Assembly: GCA_030734395.1 (NCBI GenBank)
Contig: JAUZTG010000012.1
Coordinates: forward strand, 744,001-808,000
Direction of reading: 5' to 3'
Source of the DNA: Sarocladium kiliense
Taxonomy: Eukaryota > Ascomycota > Sordariomycetes > Hypocreales > Sarocladiaceae
Length of the DNA: 64,000 nucleotides
Shown here piece by piece: positions 54,590 to 64,000 of the stretch. The notes beneath the pieces were generated by a model, which saw only the letters and a program-made list of their open reading frames with translations, searched no databases and was not told the DNA's origin. Numbering within the stretch: position 1 is the stretch's first letter; every line of letters begins with the position of its first letter. The translations under genes and the position numbers were made by a program.

Positions 54590-56076
54590 GGTCGGGTAGT
54601 CTTGTATGTAACACGGATCCGAAGGAGGCAAGGAAAAGATGCGAGGGAAGGGAACGCGTGCGAGAGATTGATGCTATGGATGGGCCATACGGTTGGTGGT
54701 CGACACAGATAGCGCGTTCTGGAGCTCGAGGAATGGAACGAGGATGGTGATTATTGATGGCAATCGGTTGAGGCGGTGATGACGTATGGAACGCAGATGA
54801 GGGGCCAGCTCCTCGTTACAGGGGAGGAGCCACGCTGAGACAATGGACGTAGTGAAGTCGTGAGCGAGAGAGGAGGTTCGGATGTGAGGTTGAGATGGGT
54901 ATCTGGTGCTCGGAATGGATCGATGTCGAGGTCGAGCTGGGGAAAAAATGGCGGTAGAGTTGCTCGAATCGGCAGCACGGCAGATTGGCAAATGCAAGGC
55001 AATGGGGGGTTAGTGGTGGTAGTGCCACGTCAATGAGCCAAGTCCCGAAGGCGGGGCGCTGATGGGGATGCTGGGATGTATCAGTGTGAGCGAGCGAGGA
55101 AGTGAAGGGGTCCGTGACGATGAGAGCATGGGAGCAAGATGGCTCTGATGGATGTGAGAAGGTAGAAGAGCTGAAGGCGAGGGTAGGAGAACAGCTGCTG
55201 GGAAAGCGCTGTATACCTTAGTGAGGTGAGGAGCTTGAGCTTCAAGTTGCGAAGGGGAGGCAAGGCCAGGATAACCTTGTCAGTGCCGCTCACCAGAATA
55301 TCATGATCTCTTCTGACGTGCGATTTGGAAGACGGGAGTTCTGTTCATGCTACCTGGAAAAGAGCCATTCCCAGCGATTATCAGGTAGATCATTGCGGCC
55401 CTTGTTGCTGCTGGCCCAGTGCGTTAGCGCTAAGCTGCAGAGAGTCGGGTAATAGCTGCCAGCGTGCTGTGTCAGGGAGGGTGAAGCTCCCCAGATCCAG
55501 GGTCCTCCGACCCCTGAGCTACCCGATTGAGACATGCCCTCGTTGAGGATCCTGGACGGCAATGGTGTCTAGACTCAGAAACTAACTTTTGATCCTCGAT
55601 CTACATGTGGTATCGGCCCCTTCGAAGGCCGATGCCAATTGACTTTGGCCGCATTCCGGATGGGTGTGTGTGCCTCGCTAAGCCTCAAGCCCGTCCATAG
55701 CGTTTATCTCCTCAAAATGACAAGATTCGGACTACGAGCCTGCTCTGCTGTAAAGTCAAGTGCAATAAAAAGGCGACAGAAAACAGTTTGAGTGGGCGAA
55801 GTACCGACTACAGAGCAGTCTTAACAATAGCCATCATGCAAACCAGAACAGCAGCTGGAATGGCGTCCAGCAAAGGAACCATGTTAGAGCGCCAGGACAG
55901 TAATTGCATCGCATTCTGGACCTGGCCATGGTATTCCTCAACCACTCTAACACAGCCCCGTCGCCACTGATCATAGGATCTATTGTGCTAGACAGGCGTA
56001 TCATCTTATTCTACTAAACCGGCGCCTGCGACTCGAACCTCAGCTAACATACAATGGCCGCGTCACCTCCCGTCGC
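54590..56076. other. Intergenic, no gene seen
   Basis: 1.5 kb containing the AVL9 promoter and the 3' region of the AtuA-like gene. Frames are all under 110 codons. A T-arm-like word near 56030 lacks a matching stem. Confidence 0.5.
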
Positions 56077-58148
56077 TCACACCCTGCCCCGGGCAAGGAA
56101 CTTCTTCGGGATATCCACCGTCTTCGCCCTCAAATATTCACACGCATTCTTCCCCAATGTGTCGTAAGTCGAGCACCCGTTGTATCCCCTATCCAGATGA
56201 TCATGCAGCAAGAAATGCACCGCCCTGATCCCCGGCAGCTCGAATCGATCAATCGGCTTACCCTTGTCCTCCTGTGGTCCAAGGAGCTCTCGAATCTTGG
56301 AGGTGGTGAGGAGGCTGCGGAGCCACTCCCACTCGTCATCGTGGCGGACAAAGAAACCAACGTTGCAGTCGCTGGCTTTGTCTCCTGACCGGCCGAGAAC
56401 GACGTAGCCTAGCGGTGCTCTCTCTGTCTCTCCCCACTCACCCTTTGACAGGGGCTTCTCTGGCTCGTAGCTCGGCTGCTGCTTTGGATACGTCCTCGTC
56501 GCTGTTGGCGCTGGCATATCTGTCACCCTCTCGTCTCCGAACAAGCAGTGCACCCTATGATTAAGCTCAGTTTGTGGGAGTAATGATACCCAGTACTCGT
56601 AATACGGCTTCGGAGCAACCTGGCGAATATCATTGCTCAGCGACGCTCCTGGCGCGCTCTGCAAGAATACCTCCAGAACCCAGCGGTTAAATCCATTGGG
56701 AACATCCGGGCGCATCACCTCTGGGTCTTTGCTCTGGGCAAAGATCCGGAAGTCCACCGTAGCGACATCTTGATTTGGTGCGTCAATCTGGGTGCTGCTA
56801 TTCTGGTGAAACTTGAGGGTCGTGAAGCGGTCGATATTATCGCCGATGGCGTACCGGATCTGGTCTTCTGTAACGCGGCACTTCTCTTCGATGTCGAGAC
56901 CGACGTAGTAGATATGCCATTCAGCTTGGAAGCCGGCTGGAGCAGTAATGCCGACTTTGGTGGTAGGTGGTGGTGGTAGCCCCTTGACGCCCGTCACCCG
57001 CACGGCGTCTTCTCCGACTTGCGCCATCTTGATGCCAGACAGGTCGGCCACCACATCGCAGTTGCAGTACCACCTATACTGACGTCAACCTTGTACACCT
57101 TGGCACATTGGTGATTGTGGAACTTACGGTCCTTGAATCTCGTAAAGAAGCTGGGAGGCACAGGTTCCCACGGTAACGGCGCCTCCCGTATCCTTCTCCT
57201 TGACAATTGTGCATTCGCCCTTATGGTCCACCTCAGCAATAGGAAACCCCATATTGACGTGCTTCTTTTCCTTCATGAAGTCCTTGAACCCGCTGTAGTA
57301 CCCTCCCGTCACGTAAGCCGAGCATTCGATCAGATGACCAGCGATGAGAGCACCGGCGAGCTCATCGAGTTGATCTGCTTTCCAGTCATGCCACCACCTG
57401 ATCCCCTGCCGTCAGTATTTATACTATAAGTACTTAACTGAAGGGGCTTGAACTTACGCGGCAACTCCAATGACCGGCGCAGCGTCAGCAACTCGTCCAC
57501 AGATGACGATATCAGCCCCCTGCCTCAGCGCCTCAGCGATACCCAAGCCTCCCAGATACGCTTGTGCGCACATTGGCTCCATCCCCCACTCTTCCAGCGT
57601 TTTACCATGCATCAAGCTTTCAAACTGCTCTCCCTTCTTGATGAGTCGGTTCACTTGATCCGTAATGTCATCTCCCTCAATCCATGCAATCTTAAGATCC
57701 CCATGGCCTGCCTCTTCTACCATCTTCTTGCATACTTCGGCCAACAGCTGCGGATCCGAGGCTCCGGCGTTGACAGCAAGCTTACAACGGTTCTTTGCAA
57801 TGTTTCCGATTGCTGGTTCGAAGCATTGGAGAAAGGTTTCGGCGTACATGGCGGTCTTCATGCGTTCCTCGAGGGTGAGCTGGACCTTGGAGCCAACGGC
57901 CATCTTTTGCTGGTTCTTGATCTTGCCGCTGCCATGCATAGTCATGGTCTAAGAAGCACAAACGTAAGTAAGTGAGATCAGTGGTAAGAAGATGGGGCGA
58001 GCCTTACCATCTCGGCCATCCAGTCGCCAATGACGGCGTCGACATCGGGATCTCCAGCTAGCGATGCGATCGCACGGGAACGGTCAGTGAAGCCGCCCGA
58101 GCATCCCGCTATGCGGACCGGCCGCTGTTGAGTGGCAGCTGGCGACAT
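56077..58148 (-). CDS. AtuA-like protein (DUF1446 family)
   Basis: A 632-residue protein from exons 58148-58008, 57948-57458, 57397-57128 and 57073-56077. The N-terminal AtuA domain (about 1-470) contains RIAGCSGGFTDR, DAVIGDWMAEMTM across the first intron, NAGASDPQLLAE, GADIVICGRVADAAPV and HLIECSAYVTGGYYSG. The C-terminal 150 residues, with APLGYVVLGRSGDKASDCNVGFFV, form the separate AtuA-like ferredoxin-fold domain. In Pseudomonas AtuA belongs to the acyclic terpene utilisation cluster; the fungal homologues have no firmly established reaction known to me. None of the other terpene-catabolism genes (AtuB to AtuH types) is next to it. No targeting signal is evident. Spliced frames are consistent at all three introns. 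Confidence 0.88.
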
Positions 58149-58798
58149 GATCACAGTCTTGTCACTTCAAAGTCGTCGCTCTTGGACAATGATCAAATCA
58201 CAAAGCAGGCTGAAGCTCTTCCACACACAGTATAAATCAGCACAGTACCACCTACTTCCTGGCTGGGGCACGCCACGCCTCTTATACGCCTCCATTCTTG
58301 ACCTTTTCCAGCCCAGCTCCAGGAAGCTGCCGGCTTCGGATAACATGGCCCGATGAGCTTCAATGTGCTAGTCTGGCGGGGGAGGAGACCGACCAGAGCC
58401 CCTCGATTGCGGGGTCTTGAGTCAAGACGAGGGCTGCTGGGGACCAGGGATGACTCAGGAACAAGCCACTTCGACATTGGCACTCATGCTCTGCTACAAA
58501 ATGGAACAAAAAAAGACGGTGGTGATTGTCTGTCCAAAGCTCTGTGTCCATCTGGAAGGTGAATTTGTTTGGGCTCTTGATATGGGGAGTCTGCTTATGC
58601 TTGAGCACCTCTCCACGCCATACGAGTGTCCAACCCATATCCTACCTGAGAGAATACCGTATGCAGTGTGTGAAACGTTGATATATGTGGTCATATAGTA
58701 TGTGCCAGATAATATGTAGAATTAAATTCGAAACATACTCGAGAACATGACCCGATACAGCTGTCGGAATAGCAGTGGTGCTAACATTCGAATCCTGC
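58149..58798. other. Intergenic, no gene seen
   Basis: This is the AtuA-like gene promoter and the 3' flank of the frame-broken gene. A 93-codon plus-strand frame at 58417-58698 has no recognisable pattern. Confidence 0.45.
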
Positions 58799-59404
58799 TC
58801 ACAATCGTACAGCAACACGCCGGAAATGGCGTATAAAAACCCGGAGTAAGCAATTCAATTTCATCCATGCCTTCAAGCTTAGGTCTATCATATGGAATGT
58901 AAGGTTCGATAAGGCGCCGGTCCCGAGGCCCAGCGTGAGCTGGACGGCATTGCTAACACCCACACTCTCCTAATCGAAACTGTGAGCTCGCATATCAGTA
59001 TTATGATTCCGCTATCCTTCCTGAGATCCTGTTGTGCAAGGAAGCTTACAATCGAAACCCATATCCATACCCAAACCGTAAGGCCAAGACTGAGGAGCCG
59101 AAACCTGCGTATTAGATCAGAGTCTGGTGGCTGCCGGTCTTTCCGGTTGAATGGATTGGAGGGATGCAGCAGCATGCTCAATCCGTGGCAAAATACAAAG
59201 AAACCAAGCTCAAAAGACTGAGTATGGTTTTTCGGGCGGGCTGAAGAGCCCGATCGCGTCTGGGACGCAGGAGCTGGCCTGGATGTACCAGAGCGCGGTC
59301 GGAACGTATAAAACGAGCTGGAGGAGAGGTCCTTCATCCTTCAGCTGACATCCTGTGGTGAAGTGCAAGGTATTGGCGCCCAAGTTTGAGGGGAAGAAAG
59401 ACAT
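58799..59404 (-). pseudogene. Probable small membrane protein gene broken by a +1 frameshift
   Basis: On the minus strand an ATG at 59404 opens a frame (MSFFPSNLGANTLHF...) with a helix-like LLQLVLYVPTALWYI and then PPEKPYSVF before a TGA at 59212-59210. One base over, the next frame continues at once with ELGFFVFCHGLSMLLHPSNPF and RFRLLSLGLTVWVWIWVSI, again membrane-like, up to a good GTAAGC donor at 59049. A phase-0 acceptor (GATTAG, 58970) leads to ESVGVSNAVQLTLGLGTGALS and a stop at 58799. The break sits in a run of four T (59212-59215), so one extra T explains it. The frame that overlaps upstream of the break is Ser/Arg-rich and looks like a shadow. Either this is a real pseudogene or an assembly or base-call error in a live gene of about 175 residues. 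I do not recognise the family. Confidence 0.45.
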
Positions 59405-62400
59405 GTGTGAGGTTCAGGTTTGGACCTGCCTAGTGTTGGGTTCGCAGAGGCTGTTCTTAGGGTTCACTTGGACACATTGCCCCCAAAGCCATCCCACAAG
59501 GCCAATGTACTCAAAGATCTAGTGAAGCTAAGAACTCTGGGGAATGCCAGCATGTGCTTTGCGCATCGAGCTCGTCATTGGCCCGTTTTCTGCCGCATTA
59601 TGGCAGTCATATACTCCTGTCGCCGACGACGGACACCTGAATTAGGACAAAAGCTTAAACACAATATGAATGCGCAGATAATTGATTAATGAGGGTTCCG
59701 GACGAGATATAAGGATTGGGTTCACGGTAATTCAGTTGGAAGACCCTGCGAGGGGGGAGTTCCAGACTTGAAGGTATACCCAACTCATTTCGTACTAAGC
59801 GAAGATTTCGAAAAACAAAGTAGCTTTGATAGTCTTCCATCTTCAGGAGATTCAACGGGGACAAAGTTGCTCTACTGAGCTGTGAGTATGCAAGGAAGCA
59901 CTTGTGCTGTAGACAAGCGCTGCTGGGTCTTACGAGCTTCCGCAACTAAGCGAAGAAGGCATCCGCGATGGAGTATAGGCGCGAAACGTCTCGCGGACTT
60001 TTGACCTTCCAAGAAGAGAATGAGAAAGACAGCGGCCCCTAGAATCGACGGGAAGATCGCCCTCGCGATCCGGCCCTTGCGTTCTACTAGCAAGTACCGC
60101 TGTGCGGCATTTCTCTACCAACAGGGTTGAAGATCGTTCGTCTCCGCCCAAGGATGTCCGTGAACTGAGACGCCCAGAAATACAGAGAAGCTGTGGCCAG
60201 CGAAACTTATTGATGTTTCTGCACCTGCATTGACGGTCGTGAACTGAGCTGAATGCTGCGCTAAACGTCATGTCCATGCGAAGCTCTCTCATAGGGCAGG
60301 ACGGAGAGTATGGCTGGGGACCAATGAGACATGCAGTTCACTCATTACTTTTGACGTCGCAAATCAGTCCAAGTAACGGCGGGCTGTCACAAGCTAGCAC
60401 TGCCGATTCTGGATCGTTCGTTGGCCGAGCTGGCTGGAGAAAAGGCGACAAACAGAAAGTGATGGGCGCAAGACGCAGTCAGAAGCCCAGGGCAGTTGCC
60501 GACAGGGTCAAGGGCACCAATGAAAGCGGCAGCCTTACTGATTTGATACTAGCATGCATTGAACAGTATGCGATCATTAAGGGATCCTGGTAAGAAAGAC
60601 ATGCGATTGACATACTACTACTCCATGCGTTGTCTTTGACAGGTCGAGCCGCCCTAGGGAAGGACGGACTGCTGTCAAAGATGAAGGAAAAGGGTCCTGG
60701 CGGAAGCGGAGATTGAACGGCAACAGATGGAAGCAAGGACGCGATAGGACCCCGGCCAGGAGATGAGGATGCTGTAGATAGCCGACGGGAAGCGAAAGAA
60801 GCACGCAAGGGTGACGGAGCTGAAATCCAGATCCAACGAAAGTATGAAGCTCCGAGACGGATCAACAGCTTCTTCGGCGGGGTTGGGTGCTGCTGCTTAC
60901 CCTGGCAAATTTTTGAAGACATCATCGCGAACCACGTTCCCTGCGGATGCGAACACCGTGATGCCACCCATCGCCCGAACCCGAACCAGGTGATCAAGCG
61001 ACGATCATCGGGATCGATGATGTCCTGCCAGCTCAGGTGTCGGGTGCTCTGATAGGCGTGGGCTGGGCGGTGCAGCGCTTGGGTATCATCGTTATCACAT
61101 GGCACGTCAGGGGTATGGGCTGGCGCTGGGATTGGCAGTTCTATGGTTCTGGGACGACAAGCGAGCTGGGAGCCAAGCTGGCCCGAAGGAAGGACGAAAA
61201 AAAAGGGAGCGAAGCAAATGGCCAAGGCGCACGACAGGGGTGGTTGGAAGGTCTATTGATGTCGTCGACCAGAAAACGCGTTTGTGGTTTGATAGGGGAA
61301 AAGAGAAAGGACCAGAGGCTGCAGGTTGTGTGGCAGAGCAGAACCAAGGAGCTGCCCTGTTGGTGTCTAGTTTGTAAATTAGAGCTTACAAGGGGAGGAA
61401 AGATTGCTTCAAGGTTGTGGTTTGCAGCTGGGGGAGGGAGCTATGCCTGATTGATGGCCGAGGGAGGTCGAGGACTGCCTCCGGGGGCTGAGGAAGGGTT
61501 AGATGGGCTGCTGTGGGCAATATAACGTCTGAATGATAATTACTTGGAGCCAGCAGCAAAGCCAGTTGCACGTGGTGCTGCTGTTCAATGCATACATGCT
61601 TGTTTTACCGTCCACGCTGGCCAGGCTGAGGCTGAGTGTGAAATGCTGTTGCCTGCTGCGCTGTCGGTGGGATCTCGGTCGCCGAGCTGCTGATGCATGC
61701 CTTCCAGTTGAGATGAAGGCTAGGAGCATGGCATGTCTGCAGAGAGGACTGAGTCAACGACCGGTGATCGTCTCGATCCTGGGCAATATGAAGATTGTCG
61801 CTTCCTGCTTCTGGTACGGAGTATGGCCGCTCAATCCCTGTGGTACGTCTCGGATGGAGCGCGAGCGAGGGTGGTGGTGTGTGAGTGTGTCCCCAGGAAA
61901 TAAGCCTCGGGGCAGTGGGTTCAGTGCACTGCACCCGAAGCCCAGGCCATGATCCCATCACATCCAACCCAACCTACTGAGGCCCCGAGACTACCTGCCA
62001 GTACGGGACCTGCCTTGCCTAGGCGCTGAGCTGGGCGCCCTCTCTGGGGCGCTGTGGGGGTTGCCGATACTGGTACAAGCTGGCAGACCACACTCGGTCG
62101 TCCGTCCGCCGTCCGTCTGCGTCCTGCTCGTCTTCTCGCTTGGACTATTCTAGTTAGTCCAGATAGCCCGGTGCTGGTGAGGCCCCCTCTCTCTCCTCAC
62201 TTTCGCACTGCTCCTGTGGCCTTCCCTCCACACCTGATTGGACCTGTCATCGTAGTGAGAGCTGGAGTGTAGTCGCACTCTACTGCACCTTCTGCTCTCA
62301 CTGACCTGACGCTGTTGCCGCCATTCCGTCTTTGGCGCCCCTGTTCGCTGCTCTGTCTTGTCTGTTCTGTTCTGCTACCGTCGATTTCCTCTCTTCTTGC

Positions 62401-63044
62401 TTTTCCCATTTCTCAAGTACTGCTGCTTCGTCTATCCGGCAAGGAGCTACCAAAAGACGGCTACGTCGACTTACCTCAGCTAACTCTGGGGTCAATTGGT
62501 ACCTGGTCGACATCCACTCCATCAGTCAATCACTCACCCACTGCCCCATTTGCTTGGTGCTTGGTGCCTCCTCTCTGTCCGTCCCCAGCTGTCCACCTCC
62601 ACCACCGTCATCTGTCCACCGCATCCGCCACAACTCTCGACTCTCGACACCAACCACTGCCAGCCCGTCCCTGCGCCTTGCTATCGAAACCTTCCTCCGC
62701 TCCTCTTGCCTCACCACCTCGACACTCGTCGTGACGCATCCAAGACGACATATCGCATTTGCGCATCGCTTTTCCCACTCGACGACCTTCTCGACGTCGA
62801 TAGCCACTGCAACAAGTGCTGGCGACCGCTCAATTCGACGCCCACCGAAGGCCGCGGGAGAGCTCTCCGACTCGGCCCTCCCGCCCGACCGAAGATCGTC
62901 GCGTGTCTCTCATCCCAGCCATGCGCCAGTAGCTGCTTCATTCGCCGTAACTGCGTAGATTAAAACCTTTCCTCAGACGTCTCTGCCCTTCGAATTTCTC
63001 ATTACCGATCGCAGGCGGCTTCATAGCCCCGCACAACCGCCAAC
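59405..63044. other. Long gene-poor stretch before the G-alpha gene
   Basis: 3.6 kb in which I cannot support a gene. The longest frames are 248 codons on the minus strand (60479-61225) and 208 codons on the plus strand (62332-62958); both have biased but unpatterned composition. From about 62070 to 63044 the plus strand is pyrimidine-rich (CCGTCC, CTCTCT and CACC words), consistent with a long promoter and leader of the G-alpha gene. A CCGATCGCAG acceptor at 63006-63015 suggests a leader intron there. Confidence 0.4.
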
Positions 63045-64000
63045 ATGGGAGCTTGCATGAGCTCAAATACGGAGGAGATGGAGCAGAAGAAGAAGAGCCA
63101 GGCCATTGACAGAATATTGGAGGAGGATTCTAAAAAGCTGCGAAGAGAATGCAAAATTCTCTTGCTAGGTATGGTCATGTCTTCCCCTCACCCTCGCGCT
63201 CGATCGCTGACAGGCGCCCGTCCCCAGGCTCTGGCGAGAGCGGCAAATCTACGATTGTGAAACAGATGAAAATCATTCACCTTAAAGGCTACTCCGAAGA
63301 GGAGCTCTACAACTACCGAGCGACCGTCTTCAAGAACCTTGTCGAATGCGCAAAGGCTGTCGTCACGGCTATGCAGCAGCTCGAGATCGAGCCAACAAAC
63401 GAGGAGAATAAGAAGCATGCAGCATACCTCCTGGAATACCAAACCGAATCAGGGCCACAGGCACACATCGACCCCGAGGTGGGCACTGCAGTCCAATCTA
63501 TATGGAGTGATCCAGCAAAGGATCAATTGATGGAACACCAGACGGAATTCTACCTCATGGATTCCGCCGAATAGTAAGCTGCGCAAGATGCACCCTTCCA
63601 GCGTCTCCCTGGGTCTTCGCATGCGCTCGGGTCATGGTGCTGATGTTTTTTTTTTGCAGCTTCTTCCAAGAGGTGTCGCGCATTGTGGCGCCTGACTACC
63701 TGCCAAATGAGATGGACGTGCTGCGAGCACGGACGAAAACGACGGGTATCTACGAAACTCGGTTTCAAATGGGCCAGCTTAGCATGCAGTGAGCTCAGAC
63801 CACGGCTTCCCACGGGCGCGCACAACCACTAACGTACCGTGATTTAGCATGTTTGATGTTGGTGGCCAAAGAAGTGAGAGAAAGAAATGGATCCACTGCT
63901 TCGAGAACGTTACGTCGATTATCTTCTGCGTGGCACTCAGCGAGTACGACCAGGTCTTGTTGGAAGAGAGCAGTCAGGTGAGGCTACTGGACGGCTGGAT
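63045..64000 (+). CDS. ganB: G-protein alpha subunit, group III (GNA-3/GanB type), partial
   Basis: The 5' part of a heterotrimeric G-protein alpha gene; exons 63045-63168, 63228-63573, 63660-63788 and 63848-63977, with a GTGAGG donor at 63978 and the remainder beyond the window (243 codons present). The N-terminus MGACMSS carries a Gly2 myristoylation and Cys4 palmitoylation motif for plasma-membrane attachment. The P-loop GSGESGKST (residues 42-50) is rebuilt across the first intron, the switch I segment contains RARTKTTGIYETRF, and switch II is DVGGQRSERKKW. The N-terminal KKSQAIDRILEEDSKKLRRECKILLLG is of the group III type that couples nutrient-sensing receptors to cAMP signalling in fungi. 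A very long upstream leader precedes it. Confidence 0.93.

Noticed and set aside
56025..56045. B-box-like GGTTCGAGTC word on the minus strand
   Set aside because: No T-arm stem pairing and no A box or acceptor stem at the right distance, so not a tRNA.
60479..61225. 248-codon minus-strand frame before G-alpha
   Set aside because: Composition is Ser/Pro/Arg-rich without a recognisable motif, with no splice partner and no family resemblance. It is kept only as the longest unexplained frame in the gap.
62332..62958. 208-codon plus-strand frame just upstream of G-alpha
   Set aside because: It lies in a pyrimidine-rich leader with three overlapping open frames, and its Ser/Thr/His/Pro composition follows from base bias.
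1..64000. Transposon, CRISPR array, prophage or secondary-metabolite cluster
   Set aside because: No transposase, long terminal repeat, regular spacer array, viral gene or PKS/NRPS/terpene synthase is visible. Gene content is mostly housekeeping.

Overview
The window is nuclear DNA of a filamentous ascomycete (Pezizomycotina), most likely a Dothideomycete. The class is an inference from gene content and layout; I could not run a tree. Supporting signs are short introns (about 46 to 90 bases) with GTANGT/GTGAGT donors, CTAAC/CTGAC-like branch sites and CAG/TAG acceptors, compact genes on both strands, filamentous-fungal families (bZIP-DUF3425, a GNA-3/GanB-type G-alpha, the homeobox plus C2H2 regulator) and an intron-containing tRNA-Pro. 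I see no transposon, CRISPR array, prophage or secondary-metabolite cluster. Exon joins were worked out by hand from frame, splice signals and family continuity; in every complete spliced model the exon lengths add up to a whole number of codons.

Left third (1-28 kb): a 1109-residue regulator with a Zn2Cys6-like cluster, a TALE homeodomain, C2H2 fingers and four C-terminal repeats; a small conserved fungal protein; an allantoate-permease-type MFS transporter; an unrecognised basic protein whose best ATG is followed at codon 3 by a stop; a divergent pair of predicted secreted enzymes (DUF5695-like and an atypical heme peroxidase); a bZIP-like regulator without a visible zipper; methylenetetrahydrofolate reductase; a small four-helix membrane protein; and a seven-exon sugar transporter.

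Middle (28-47 kb): aspartate aminotransferase with two possible starts, the ER syntaxin Ufe1 head to head with an Rmn1/RBM26-type RNA-binding protein, tRNA-Pro(CGG), a secreted FAD oxidoreductase with a GPI-like tail, an RBR ubiquitin ligase with a hydrophobic insert in its RBR region, peroxisomal multifunctional beta-oxidation enzyme Fox2 with three CCTCGG elements upstream, and the phospholipase D regulator Srf1.

Right third (47-64 kb): cullin-1, the late-secretory protein Avl9, an AtuA-like protein, a probable frame-broken small membrane protein, a long stretch with no gene I can support, and the 5' part of a group III G-protein alpha subunit cut by the window edge. Most genes are housekeeping, with themes of membrane traffic (Ufe1, Avl9, Srf1), ubiquitin ligation (Cul1, RBR), one-carbon and amino-acid metabolism, and fatty-acid oxidation. 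They are not arranged as a pathway cluster. The strongest candidates for something unusual are the multi-domain homeobox protein with CENP-B-like repeats, the ATG-GCC-TAG head of the 9.2-10.6 kb gene, the hydrophobic insert in the RBR ligase and the frame-broken membrane protein at 58.8-59.4 kb.
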